NCBI GenBank assembly: GCA_030849075.1
Contig: JASAOO010003474.1
Coordinates: 1-52,500, forward strand
DNA length: 52,500 nt
Origin: Zelonia costaricensis
Taxonomy: Eukaryota > Euglenozoa > Kinetoplastea > Trypanosomatida > Trypanosomatidae
Reading direction: 5' to 3'
Shown here: positions 9,642 to 19,346 of the stretch, one piece after another
Layout of the letters: the number at the start of each line of letters is the position of its first letter
Numbering within the stretch: position 1 is the stretch's first letter
Position numbers and translations under genes: made by a program
Notes under the pieces: generated by a model
Databases searched by the model: none
Seen by the model: only the letters and a program-made list of their open reading frames with translations
Told to the model about the DNA's origin: nothing

Positions 9642-10664
9642 ATGTCGTGGGCACCACAGCACAGCGGCGGGCACACGCAGTGGAGTCTGTCCCACAGTCA
9701 GGCCATGCCTCCGTTCGCCAACGCGGAGTTTAGCCAGTACCCCGACGCGGTCGGCGCCGCCACGCAGCCGCAGCTGTCGCAGGGCACCGCGCCAAGTGCG
9801 CCACCCGCGGGCCGCATCCCGGCACCGGTCGCGGCGGTGGCATACCAGAAGGCCCGCTACGCCCGCGCCTACGTCCCCCCACCCGCCTTGCAGCGCAGTC
9901 GCCTCCCCCCGGCGCCCCTTCCCGCACCGGCGCCAGGCAGCGCGTCAGCCCAGGACGCAGTGCACCGCGGCACCGACGGCCCTCACGCCTTCACACAGCC
10001 GCCGAGCCTCTCTCAGTCAGTGCCGCAGTTCGCGTCGCGTGTACACGGCAGGGAGCCTCCCGGTCCCGTCACCCAAGCCGCGCTCCCCGCCACGAGGGCG
10101 GGCCACGCCGCGGCTGCCACCGCGGCACCGCCACCGGCCGAGTGGTGCCAGGCAATGCTCGCGCTGCAGGAGCGTCAGCTGCAGTGCTGGCAGCAGCTCG
10201 TCGACACGCAGCAGCTGCTGGCACACCACGTACATCGCCTGCACGACGAGGTGCGACAGGTGCGCGAGGTGCTCGCGGAGAAGCGCGGGCGTCGCTCTCC
10301 GTCGGTACCGCAGAAACAGACTCGCAGAGAAGATGCGGAGGTTGTGGCGGCCGCCTCAGGACCGCACGCCGCCGCCACGGCGGTGGCGCCGCCAGCCTTG
10401 CCCACTGCTTCCACCGCGGTGCCGCACCCGCGACTGCTGCCCATGCACGGCATCCGGCTGCTGGGTGAGAGCCGCACCTCGACCCCCGCGGTGCCCGCGG
10501 ATGGGCTCTCCCCTCCGCCGGACACGCACAAGCCGTGCGAGCGCAAGGGCGGCGAGGGCGAAACCGTTGGTGGCCGCGGTGAGGCTGAGAGTGCAGCAGC
10601 GGCAGCGGACGCGCCCAGCTCCGGCGACGCCGCGGACAGCGAAGCGGACATCTTTCTACTGTGA
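9642..10664 (+). CDS. Hypothetical Pro/Ala-rich protein with short central coiled coil (340 aa)
   Basis: Not recognised. The first ~165 residues are rich in Pro, Ala, Gln and Ser and probably disordered. A Glu/Gln/Leu-rich stretch at about 167-220 (from EWCQAMLALQERQLQC onward, through HDEVRQVREVLAEKRGRR) has heptad character and should form a coiled coil ending in a basic patch. The rest is again low complexity, finishing with an acidic tail and DIFLL. The start at 9642 is preferred because codon use and composition change there and a splice-acceptor pattern sits just upstream; starting at 9345 would add 99 Pro/Arg-rich residues. A scaffold or cytoskeletal role would fit the architecture but nothing proves it. 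Confidence 0.7.
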   Translation: MSWAPQHSGGHTQWSLSHSQAMPPFANAEFSQYPDAVGAATQPQLSQGTAPSAPPAGRIPAPVAAVAYQKARYARAYVPPPALQRSRLPPAPLPAPAPGSASAQDAVHRGTDGPHAFTQPPSLSQSVPQFASRVHGREPPGPVTQAALPATRAGHAAAATAAPPPAEWCQAMLALQERQLQCWQQLVDTQQLLAHHVHRLHDEVRQVREVLAEKRGRRSPSVPQKQTRREDAEVVAAASGPHAAATAVAPPALPTASTAVPHPRLLPMHGIRLLGESRTSTPAVPADGLSPPPDTHKPCERKGGEGETVGGRGEAESAAAAADAPSSGDAADSEADIFLL

Positions 10665-11455
10665 GGGACGTGACGAGGGATATAGCGGGGCGGCAAGGAG
10701 GGGGATGGAGGCCTGCGGACGAGGTGAAGTGGGATGTGAGACCAGTGCCGCAGCGCAGCCCTCCTCTGGCTCCTCTGGCCCCCCACCTCCCCCCCCCGTC
10801 CCGTAAACGCCACCCGCTCTGGGTCGACTCCTGGCGGAGCCCGCTCCTCTCCTCTTCCACTGCCGCCGACCAGGAAGTGCGGTAAGGGGCACTGTCTCAG
10901 AGTTCTGCTATCTCGCTTGAAAACGGGAACGGAGTTGTGAAGTAGAGATGAGGACGTGGTGTTAGTGCGTGGCGGACACTGACGTCTAGTCGTCCGCAAT
11001 GGTGGCTTTACCCTGGTGCGTGCGGCTGATCCCCCCCCCTCTCCACCTCCCTCACCCCACCCCACCCCCGTCTGTTTGTGAACCATCAGCGTTGCCTCCT
11101 TCTCTCTCCCCCCCCCTCACCCTCCTTTCTCTGTGTTCGCGCATCACCCATCGACGGCGTACCTGCGCGTCTCAGCAAGAAGCGAGATCTCGCTTCCTGG
11201 GTCATACACACATACACACATACACTTACACACCCATACATACAGCACGTGGACAGACGCCACCGCACCTCCCTCACTTCCCCATCCCTTCTTTGTCTTT
11301 GTTTCTATAGACCGCACAGACACACCTGCGCCTGGGCTCCACTGCGCCCCCCCCTTCTCCACCTCACACTCCGAGTAGCGCGCTGCTCCCAAATCCGACT
11401 CGTGTACTGCTGCTAGACCCCCCCCCAAATCGCACCCACACACACGCCCAGCCCC
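10665..11455. other. Spacer upstream of the long coiled-coil protein gene
   Basis: No gene is supported. The first ~80 bases are purine-rich with spaced G runs, unlike the pyrimidine-rich remainder. An imperfect CA/TA-rich stretch lies at about 11204-11246, and the splice tract for the next gene follows. Confidence 0.65.
11275..11310 (+). promoter_or_regulatory. Predicted trans-splice acceptor for coiled-coil protein gene
   Basis: A C/T tract ending TTTGTCTTTGTTTCTATAG puts the acceptor AG at 11309-11310, giving a 5' UTR of about 145 nt to the ATG at 11456. Confidence 0.5.
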
Positions 11456-14400
11456 ATGGAGGCCTCGTGGCAGTCGTCCATTGACCGCACGCTGCGCACC
11501 ACCGAGGCGACGCTGGAGCAGCTGCAGCACCGCCGCGTCACGTACGACCGGGCGAAACGCAAGGTGGACGACTACCTCGCCACCCCGATGGCCGCCACCC
11601 CGCCACGCCCTGGCCCACCCATAGACCTCTTCGAGCACGACGTCAGCCTGCCTCCGCCTCTGCCGCAGCACCTCCGCTACCGCGCGGCCCACATACCGGC
11701 CGTGCCCGCGCTGCAGGACCGCCCAAGCCCCGTGGCACGACGCGATGGCCGACGCGCCGACATGCCGACCTCCCCGTTGCAGCTCGTCAATGCGCAGGTG
11801 CGCGGGGCGATGCTGGAGCTGGAGCTGGAGAAGGCGAAGCGGGCCGACAGTGTGCGCGAGCTGGCGTACCGTACGACGGCGGAGCTGGCCGAGATGCGCA
11901 GCCTCATCGCGCAGCTGCAAGGCGAGAACAGTGCGCTGCGCAAGTCGGTGCGGGCGCTGGAGGGCCGGCTCGGCTTCTCCCCTGCCGCCGCCGCTGCCAC
12001 TGCCGCGGCACCGGACGCGGGTGCGTCGCACCTTTCCACGTCTTCGGCGACCGCCGCCGGCTCCGTCCTGCACCCGACGCGGGCGGCTCTGCTTGCCTCT
12101 GCCGTGGCCAACAGCGGCTTCGGGCTGCCCCACGATCCGAACTCTGTGCTTGCTCGCGTCGAGGCGCTCGAGGGCGGGCTGGCGCGGCAGCAGCAGCTCA
12201 ACGAGGACCGGCAGACCCGCGTCACGGCGGTGCTGCGGGAGCTCGTCAAGGCGGAGGTCGGGGCGGACATGTCGCAGGTGCGCGCGCTGGCTCGTGAGGC
12301 GGCCCGTGACAGCGCCGAGGACCTCCTGAAGCTGCGCCTCTCCGCGCTGCAGTCGAGCACGCAGGCCGACCTTCAAAACGCACTGCGCACCGCCGCCGCC
12401 AGCGAAACGGCCGCGCAGTACGCCCAGCAGCAGTGCCGCGAGCTCGAGCAGCGCCTCTCCGCCCAGCTGCACCGCGTGCAGACCCAGCAGGCGGATTGGC
12501 AGCGGACGCAAGGCGAGTCTGCGAGCAGCAGCAGTGCCGTGGCGGCAGCAGCCGCCACGAGCCAGCAGGCGCTGGAGCGGGCGTCCGCGGTGGAGCGGCG
12601 CGTCGAGGAGCAGCTGCGCAGCGTGCAGGCACAGCTGCGGCAGTGCACCACCGATAGCGCCGCGCAGGCGGAACGGATGGCGCAGCAGCACAAGTCGCTC
12701 TCGACCGCCGTGCAAGCGAAGGCAGACGCGGCGGACGTGATGACGCTGAGGGACCTCCTCGACGCACAGCTGCGCGGCAGCGGCGGCGGCAGCGCCTGGG
12801 TGACGCGCGATCAGGCCACTGCACTGATCAAGAGCCAGCTCCAGCCGCTGCAGGACGAGGTCCGCAAGGCGCAGCAGACGGCGCAGGAGAACCACGAGAA
12901 CGCCGACGCGTGGCGGCGGCAGACCGGCATGCGCTTTGCCGCCGTCGAGGCGGGCATGAAGGAGTCGCTCCAGGAGGTGGCACAGCACGAGCAGCAGTGG
13001 CAAAGCTGCACTCGCGACGTGCAGCAGCTTCGCGCCGAGGCGAGCGCGTCGCAGACCCGCGTGGCGGACGCGGTGCGGCAGGCAAAGGCGGAGCTCGCCG
13101 ACGCGTGGGAGGTGAAGGTGCAGCTGCTGGATGAACGCACACAGCAGACACTGCGTGAGCGGCACCAGCACGCCGAGGCACAGGCGCGGCAGCTCCAGCA
13201 GGCGCTGGCGGAGCAGCAGGAGACGCAGCAGCGCGCTCGCGTCAGCGGTGAAGCCGTAGAGGAACGCCTCCGCAAGGCGGAGGCGGCACTGGCCGCGCTG
13301 GAGGCGACGCTTCCGCGCGCGACGGACGAGGTGCGAGCCAAGTGCGACGCCCTGCAGTCGTCGCTGCAGCAGACCTGTGTGCTGCCCGTGACGCGCGTGC
13401 AGCAGGACCTGGAGGCCGTGCAGCGCACCCTACAGTCCATCGACGACGAGCGGGCCCGCAGCAACGCGGGCTGGACGCAGCAGCTCACGGAGGTGAAGCA
13501 GTACTACGAGGAGCGGGCTCGCCATGCACGCGAGGTGACAGAGCAGCGCCTGGAGCACCACAAGGAACTCTACGACGAGCTGCGCAGTCAGCAAGCGGCC
13601 CAGCGCCGCACGACCGAGGAGCAGCATCAGCACCTCTTAGAGCGCATCGCCCAACTCCAGCAACAGCAGCAGCAGCAGCGGGTTCACGTTGTCACCGCAG
13701 CACCCGTTTCGTCGGCGTTGGCGGACGGCGCGGCCGCGACTGCCCGCGCAGACGAGCATGAAGCGCAGATGCAGCTCGTGGTGCAGCGGCTGGACGGCGC
13801 CGAGTCGCGGCTGAATGCCGTCGAGTCCACGGCGGCCGGCGTGCCGGGGGCCATCGCCGACACCGCCGCCGGCCTCTCAAGTCGGCTGGAGCGTCTCGAG
13901 GCGCGGCTGCAGGCGGAGGTGAGCAGCGCCACGCAGCAGCAGCAGCAGCAGCAGCTGACGGAGCAGGTGCACGAGGTGCAGGCGCAGGTGGACGGCCTGA
14001 CGCGGCGCTGTGCGACGACGGAAGCCGCGCTCGAGGCGCACTCGACCCACGCCACGCGCCGCCTCGAGGAGGCGCTGGCACCCGTGCAGCTGGCCACGCA
14101 GCTCGCATCGGATGCGACCTGTCTGCAGCACCTCGCCCTGCGCCTGCAGGAGCATCTCCCACCACTGCCGCCCGACTGCAGCGCGGCGGTCACCGAGGTG
14201 GAGGCGCGGGTGGCCACGCAGGCCTCCGCCGTCGCCGCTGTCGAGGCGTCGGTGAAGGCGCTACAAGACGAGGTGACGGGGATGGCGCAGCATCACGAGC
14301 AGCTACAGCAGCGGCTTGCGGAGGAGAGCGCGGCAGTGGCACGGAGCCCAGAGGCCGAGTCCGCCGTGGCAGAGACCCCCGCATTGGCACCCGCAGCAGC

Positions 14401-15814
14401 AGCGGCGGCAGCGATGATGGTGCGCGCGGAGGTGCAGGGCGACCTTCAGGGCGTGCAGTGCGCCGTGGCGGAGCTGCGCGCCAAGCAGGAGGACGCCGAG
14501 CAGCGCCTCGCGACCGTGGACCAGGTAGCTGCCGTGTCGGCGGACCTGGCGGCAGTGAAGAACACCGTTGCCACCACCGTGTCCGCCGAACTGGCCACAC
14601 TCGCCGAGCAGTACGCCGCCCTGCAGGCCTCGCAGCGACAGCAGCTGCCCACGCTGCAGAAGTACGTGCAGGATGTCGTGGAGGTGGTGGAGACAAACCA
14701 CGCGGCGCAGATGGACCCGTTGCTGCTGCGTCTGCGCACCGCCGAGGAGCGCCACAGGGCGCTGCAGACGCGCGTGGAAGAGGGCGTCGCGGCAGCCGCG
14801 GCCGCCGAGGAAGTCAACGCGCAGGTTGCGCGGGAGCTCCGGAAGGCGGTGGAGCAGCAGCACAAGCTGCAGGAGGCGGCGCAGCTGGCCGCGGCGTCGC
14901 AGCTGACGGCGCTGGACGCGCACGTGGCTGCCACGCGTGGCTCGGTGGACGAGGTGGGTGCCCGCGTGGCGACTGCAGAGTCGGCACGCGAGGAGCTCGC
15001 CGCGGCGGTGCGGGCCCTCGAAGAGGCCGCTGTGGCGCAGGCAGCCAATATGGCACATGAGGCGGCGACTCTTGCGGCTGCGCCTACTACTGCAGGATCA
15101 GAGCATCTCGTGGAGGCGCCCCCGGTCTCCTCCGGTGCGGCGGCGGCGGCCGACCTGGAAGTGGGTCTGCCCGCGGGCGCCGTGGCGGGGGAGGCCGTGG
15201 AGGAGCTCCGCGCGTACGTCGCAGAGGTCGATGAGCGGCTCTCCCTCCTGGAGGAACAGGCAGGCGACTCCATTTCCGTCACCGCGGAGACCCTCGGGGC
15301 GTTCCGCGAGCAGCTGCAGGGCGTCGTCGGTCGCTTTGCCGCCGTGGCGGCGCAGCTTGGCGGGGACGCCGTCGGCGCGAGCGAGGCCGCTCGGGCAGCG
15401 AACGAGGAAAGCGCCGCAGTGGGTGGTGTCCGGGAGGTGCCGGCGATCCACAACCTCGAGGACGTCTTGCTGTTTCTGCTCACGCAGCTGCGCCAGCTGC
15501 AGCACGCGCTGCGGCAGCTGCAGTCGAACACGGTGGACACGCTGGAGATTCTGGAGCAGCACGAGGAGAGCGTCGCGCCCCTGCCGATGCTGCAGCACAC
15601 CGTCGATGTGATGGCGGCCGCCCTCGTACCCCTGGCGGAGCGCCTCGGCGTGGACGCCGGCACGCTGCGTGTGGTGTCGGAGCAGCAGCATCAACTGCAG
15701 CACCTCCCACCCACGAACCTGTACCCGCCATCCCGCACAAGCAGCAGTGGCAGCCGCAATGACCGGTTCGATGACGACGACGGCGATGAGGGGGAGTGGC
15801 TGGTGGAGTCGTGA
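11456..15814 (+). CDS. Large coiled-coil protein (1452 aa), conserved hypothetical type
   Basis: No enzymatic domain is visible. From about residue 110 to 1400 the protein is a near-continuous run of Ala/Glu/Gln/Leu/Arg-rich heptads, broken by low-complexity links at ~175-210 and near 975-985. Two polyglutamine runs encoded by CAG-rich DNA lie near residues 737-742 and 825-831. Short motifs recur (for example repeated RLE/ALE/VAAVEA blocks), suggesting growth by internal duplication. The C-terminus is acidic (DDDDGDEGEW). Such proteins in trypanosomatids are usually cytoskeletal, basal-body or flagellar components, but this is analogy only. The ATG at 11456 starts high coding bias and follows a clear splice acceptor. 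Confidence 0.85.
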   Translation: MEASWQSSIDRTLRTTEATLEQLQHRRVTYDRAKRKVDDYLATPMAATPPRPGPPIDLFEHDVSLPPPLPQHLRYRAAHIPAVPALQDRPSPVARRDGRRADMPTSPLQLVNAQVRGAMLELELEKAKRADSVRELAYRTTAELAEMRSLIAQLQGENSALRKSVRALEGRLGFSPAAAAATAAAPDAGASHLSTSSATAAGSVLHPTRAALLASAVANSGFGLPHDPNSVLARVEALEGGLARQQQLNEDRQTRVTAVLRELVKAEVGADMSQVRALAREAARDSAEDLLKLRLSALQSSTQADLQNALRTAAASETAAQYAQQQCRELEQRLSAQLHRVQTQQADWQRTQGESASSSSAVAAAAATSQQALERASAVERRVEEQLRSVQAQLRQCTTDSAAQAERMAQQHKSLSTAVQAKADAADVMTLRDLLDAQLRGSGGGSAWVTRDQATALIKSQLQPLQDEVRKAQQTAQENHENADAWRRQTGMRFAAVEAGMKESLQEVAQHEQQWQSCTRDVQQLRAEASASQTRVADAVRQAKAELADAWEVKVQLLDERTQQTLRERHQHAEAQARQLQQALAEQQETQQRARVSGEAVEERLRKAEAALAALEATLPRATDEVRAKCDALQSSLQQTCVLPVTRVQQDLEAVQRTLQSIDDERARSNAGWTQQLTEVKQYYEERARHAREVTEQRLEHHKELYDELRSQQAAQRRTTEEQHQHLLERIAQLQQQQQQQRVHVVTAAPVSSALADGAAATARADEHEAQMQLVVQRLDGAESRLNAVESTAAGVPGAIADTAAGLSSRLERLEARLQAEVSSATQQQQQQQLTEQVHEVQAQVDGLTRRCATTEAALEAHSTHATRRLEEALAPVQLATQLASDATCLQHLALRLQEHLPPLPPDCSAAVTEVEARVATQASAVAAVEASVKALQDEVTGMAQHHEQLQQRLAEESAAVARSPEAESAVAETPALAPAAAAAAAMMVRAEVQGDLQGVQCAVAELRAKQEDAEQRLATVDQVAAVSADLAAVKNTVATTVSAELATLAEQYAALQASQRQQLPTLQKYVQDVVEVVETNHAAQMDPLLLRLRTAEERHRALQTRVEEGVAAAAAAEEVNAQVARELRKAVEQQHKLQEAAQLAAASQLTALDAHVAATRGSVDEVGARVATAESAREELAAAVRALEEAAVAQAANMAHEAATLAAAPTTAGSEHLVEAPPVSSGAAAAADLEVGLPAGAVAGEAVEELRAYVAEVDERLSLLEEQAGDSISVTAETLGAFREQLQGVVGRFAAVAAQLGGDAVGASEAARAANEESAAVGGVREVPAIHNLEDVLLFLLTQLRQLQHALRQLQSNTVDTLEILEQHEESVAPLPMLQHTVDVMAAALVPLAERLGVDAGTLRVVSEQQHQLQHLPPTNLYPPSRTSSSGSRNDRFDDDDGDEGEWLVES

Positions 15815-16341
15815 TGAGCCTCCACAATCCTTCCCTTCCCCCGACTGTGGGCACACGAAAACAAAACTGGTGGCTGTATCGGCACTTCCAAGTGCGCCTC
15901 CCCCCCCCTCCCAAGGCGTGTTGTTGTGGCTGTGTCCTGTGCACTACTCATGGAATGACTTGATCGAGTTCGTGTGTCTGGTGAGTGTATGTGTGTGTGT
16001 GTGTGTGTGTGGCGGTCGTGCCGCCTCGGGACTCCGGCGAACCGGCCCTCTGACAGCACGAAGGCGACGGCGCCGCGCTCCTCTCGCGTGCAGTGCACGT
16101 CTGTGCGCACGTGCGACGACGCGCTCCCGTGTGTCTTGCGGTGTCCTTATCAGCTTCCACGACGATGCTCTTACCCTCTCTCGCTCCCCACCCCACCCCC
16201 ATCCACTTCCACTTTCTACCGCTCCACGCGGCAACTCTCTTCTCCCTTGAACGATGCAGGCGCACGCACTCGCAATTTGCGTTCACGCGATCACACACAC
16301 GCCGGGGATTACTCACCTGCCGTCTTCGCTGCACGCACGCC
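15815..16341. other. Spacer between coiled-coil and acidic protein genes
   Basis: No gene is supported. A (GT)n run lies at about 15991-16011. A C/T tract (about 16171-16250) then leads to AG at 16258-16259, the likely splice acceptor 82 nt before the ATG at 16342. Confidence 0.65.
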
Positions 16342-17172
16342 ATGGCAGTGTCCACCTACGAGCTGGAGCAGCTCAAGCGGAAGCTGGTGCTGGAGTACGA
16401 GGCACAGCTCATGACGGAGCTCGACGCTCGCGCTGATGGCAGCGCCGCGGATTCGTATGTCCATCAGCAACTGCTCTGCCTGCGCGCCGGCCGGCCGTTC
16501 GGCGCGGCGCTGCCGACGAACGCGGCCGAGATGGTGGAGCTGCGTGCCGACAACATGCCACCCGCGGAGGTGATGGTGCTGCAGCGGCTCCACGCAGCGC
16601 AGGAGGAGAGCGTGCGGCTGCTCGCCGTGCGCGCCGCCGTAGGCTCCTCTGGCGCTGCCGGGACGGAGGCGTCGGCGGGTTCGAGTACGGCGCCGGCAGC
16701 CATACAGCCCTTCACGGCGGAGCAGCGGATGAGCTTGCTGGCCCTCTTCGCCCGTGGCGCGGCGGCCGCAGTGCCGGGCGGAGACGAGCGTGCGGCAGAT
16801 GAGGCTTCACACGGCGCTGACGCTGACGCGAACGCGGCGGGTGCGAATACTGCGGCGGAGGCTGTAGCAGATCCGACGGACGATGTACAGGAGCCGGCAG
16901 CAGTCGCCGCTGATGGTGCGGAGGGCGCACCGGTCGAGACGGCGGATATCGAGCCAGGGGACGTTGACGTGCAAGAGAGCGCGCCCGAGCAAGCAGACAC
17001 GGAACCTATGGTCGACGACACCGTGGTCGAAGCAGGAGTGGATGACGCCGTCGCAGAGGCCCCCGACGCGGCTGCCGCGAGCGTTGAGGCACCGGGCGAT
17101 GTAGCCGAGGCGGTGGATGACGCGACACCAGGGGAGGCGTCGAGCGCGGCGAAGGAGCTGGCGGCCGAGTAG
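16342..17172 (+). CDS. Hypothetical acidic, alanine-rich protein (276 aa)
   Basis: Not recognised. The N-terminal ~100 residues (starting MAVSTYELEQLKRKLVLEYE) look folded and largely helical, with an amphipathic start and a second helix around PAEVMVLQRLHAAQEESVRLL. From about residue 150 to the end the chain is Ala/Asp/Glu/Val-rich, strongly acidic and probably disordered, with repeated AxxDV/PxDV-like units. No signal peptide or membrane segment is visible. The ATG at 16342 was chosen over the open frame extending 5' because the upstream part is pyrimidine-rich UTR and a splice acceptor pattern lies at 16258-16259. Confidence 0.7.
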   Translation: MAVSTYELEQLKRKLVLEYEAQLMTELDARADGSAADSYVHQQLLCLRAGRPFGAALPTNAAEMVELRADNMPPAEVMVLQRLHAAQEESVRLLAVRAAVGSSGAAGTEASAGSSTAPAAIQPFTAEQRMSLLALFARGAAAAVPGGDERAADEASHGADADANAAGANTAAEAVADPTDDVQEPAAVAADGAEGAPVETADIEPGDVDVQESAPEQADTEPMVDDTVVEAGVDDAVAEAPDAAAASVEAPGDVAEAVDDATPGEASSAAKELAAE

Positions 17173-18119
17173 CGTGTACCCCTCCGTGTGTAGCTCGCTC
17201 CTCTCTCCCAGCCCCCCCCCACCCACTGCCGCAAGACGCCGATCGCCGCTTGCAGGGCCCTGCGTAAAAGTGCCGTGACGAAGTTACGTTCCCGTTTGTG
17301 TGTGTGTGTGTGTGTCTGCGGCTGCCGTCGCCATGGTTGGTGTTGTTGTGGAACACAAATGTACAAAAATGAAGCCGCTCCCCCTCCCCCAAGTTTTCTC
17401 CTCTGTCACCTCCTTCGTTCCCTTGGTGAAGCACTCCCGCGCCTCGCTGCGTATCCCAGCTCGCTGCATCCGTGCCGGCGCTACACGACGTCCCCACCCC
17501 ACCCACCCACCCCTGAACTGACAGACCTCGCAGCAGCCGTGCAACCGAGTCACGCTGCGTGGGTAGTTGGTCGCAAAGCGAGCGCCTTCGCGGCCGCGTC
17601 TTTGTTGTCGTTGTTGGTTTCCGTCTTTGCTGGAGCTCTCGTCGACCTGGACGGCGAGCGGCCACCCTCAGCAAAGTTCACGGAACCGTGTGGCCACCAT
17701 GCGGCAACGTCGTGCCCCTTTCTCAGGCACCTCGACCAGCTCCGAGGCCCACGCCTGACGCACTTCACGTTGGCGCTTCCCGCCTCGTCCCCCCCCCCCC
17801 CTCCCCTCACCCCACCCTCCGTCGCTCCCTCACAGTCGTGGGTCTCCTCAGTCACACCACCGCACCCGCCATAGCACCGCTTGCCACCAGCTCACGCTCA
17901 AGCATCCATCCCCCCTACCGCCACCCACCCCCCCTTCACACCGCGCAGGAACGGGCGGCTGCACTCGCCGCGCACCTCGCCCGTCCCCGCTGCGGCGCAT
18001 CCTTGCCGACGGTGCCGCTCCCGGGCTCGGTTGCAGATCCCCTCCCCCCCCTTTCCCTATTCATCACTTGCCCCCTCCCACCCCACCCGCCTCTTGTGCA
18101 CTCTGATAGTTAGCACGTG
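17173..18119. other. Spacer upstream of AMPK beta gene
   Basis: No gene is supported. A (TG)n run (about 17297-17315) lies just after the preceding gene; the rest is pyrimidine-rich. A C/T tract at about 18041-18097 followed by AG at 18108-18109 would leave only a ~10-nt 5' UTR, so an earlier AG (near 18025) may be the real acceptor. Confidence 0.6.
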
Positions 18120-19142
18120 ATGGGTCAGCCCAACACGAAGGACGCGAAGCGGCGCCGCGTCGGGCCGCCGGGTATGAGTGTCGCGGGTGCGAGTCGGCCC
18201 CCCGGCGTGCGGACCACCGCCGTCAACGACAGTGTGCTGCAGCAGGCGGGCAACAGCGGCTCGAGCGCGTCGCGGCACGCCGACCCGAGCCGGGCCCACA
18301 GCACGAGCCGCAGCTCGCTGCCTCACCCGCCGTCCGGTCCGGTGAGCGGGGCGCAGGCGGGTCTGGGCCCCAACCCGGCCGCCCCCACCTTCCCCATCGT
18401 CCTGCGCTACCAGGACCAGGACGTGCGGGCCCTCATCGAGGCGCGCCGGCAGGTCTACGTCGAGGTGGAGGCGATGAAATGGCAGCCGCTTCCCATGACA
18501 CCCAGCACCGACTCCTTCTACGCCCTGCTGGAGCTGCCAGCCGGCAACCACAACTACCGCTTCCTCGTGAACGGCATCGAGGCGGTCGACAGCACGCAGC
18601 CGCTCGCACCCGGCGCCGGGGCGGCGAACCTGCCGGTGCCCCCGCTCGCCCCGCAGCCGCCCGTCGGCATGACGGTGACGCAGCCGCTGCCGCGGCCCGC
18701 GCCGGCGCGGGACGGAAAGCCGGCCAACACGATCTTCCTGAACGATGTGCTGCTGGCGACGAAGGAGGACGACGACATCATGGACAACGGCGAGGGATGG
18801 GGGCAGCAGTCGATCATGTTTGAAGAGTCGCGCAAGTACCCGCCCATCGTGCCGCTCCACCTGCGCTACACGCCCCTCAACACCCCGCCCACGCTGGTGC
18901 GCTGCTCTCGTGACGGCCGCATGTCCGTCATGGACACGGGTGTGGAGAACAACGCCCGCATGCCGCCCGAGCACCTGCCGCTGCCGCTGAGTGTCACGAT
19001 CAACCACGTCTACTTCCAGCGCCGCGAGGACCACGCGGTGATGGGGGTGACGACGCGGTACTGCAACAAGTACACGACCGTCGTCTACTACTCCCACCTG
19101 CCCAGCAACCCCGTTGACTGCCTGGAGCCGTGCAAGGCGTAG
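18120..19142 (+). CDS. AMPKB: AMP-activated protein kinase (SNF1-type) beta subunit
   Basis: A 340-residue scaffold subunit of the heterotrimeric AMPK/SNF1 energy-sensing kinase, which bridges the catalytic alpha and AMP-binding gamma subunits. A carbohydrate-binding-module (CBM48)-like domain spans about 91-165, with VYVEVEAMKWQPLPM and ELPAGNHNYRFLVNG matching the family frame. The C-terminal alpha/gamma-binding domain spans about 238-338, with PPIVPLHLRYTPLN and the closing RYCNKYTTVVYYSHLP. The N-terminus MGQPNT suggests N-myristoylation as in animal beta subunits. The residues before ~90 are basic then disordered. The glycogen-contact Trp of the second site is replaced (VNGIEAVD instead of a Trp after the Gly), so glycogen binding is doubtful. 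The start is ATG 18120. Confidence 0.9.
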   Translation: MGQPNTKDAKRRRVGPPGMSVAGASRPPGVRTTAVNDSVLQQAGNSGSSASRHADPSRAHSTSRSSLPHPPSGPVSGAQAGLGPNPAAPTFPIVLRYQDQDVRALIEARRQVYVEVEAMKWQPLPMTPSTDSFYALLELPAGNHNYRFLVNGIEAVDSTQPLAPGAGAANLPVPPLAPQPPVGMTVTQPLPRPAPARDGKPANTIFLNDVLLATKEDDDIMDNGEGWGQQSIMFEESRKYPPIVPLHLRYTPLNTPPTLVRCSRDGRMSVMDTGVENNARMPPEHLPLPLSVTINHVYFQRREDHAVMGVTTRYCNKYTTVVYYSHLPSNPVDCLEPCKA

Positions 19143-19321
19143 CGTGGCGTGTTCGGAGCGATGTGCTCCCCATTTGTAGTCTCATCCTCAACCTGCCCTC
19201 CCCTCCCCTCCCCCCACTACCCTCCCCACTTCCCCCCCCCCTGGTTTATGTGTGTGCGTGTGTGTGCGCTCCTTTCTTGCTTCGCGTGCGCCGCTTGTGT
19301 TGCCGAGCGCAAGGAGGAAGC

Positions 19322-19346
19322 GGGGCAGAGGGGTTGGGCATTAGGG
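19322..19346 (+). promoter_or_regulatory. Predicted RNA G-quadruplex in the AMPK beta 3' region
   Basis: Four G tracts on the coding strand, GGGG(19322-19325), GGGG(19330-19333), GGG(19336-19338), GGG(19344-19346), are separated by loops of 4, 2 and 5 nt. This satisfies the G3N1-7 quadruplex rule. It is conspicuous because spacer RNA here is otherwise C/U-rich. It lies ~180 nt after the stop codon. Confidence 0.55.

Noticed and set aside
11144..13171. 675-codon - strand frame opposite the coiled-coil gene
   Set aside because: Antisense shadow of Gln/Ala/Leu heptad coding; it also runs through a spacer full of repeats.
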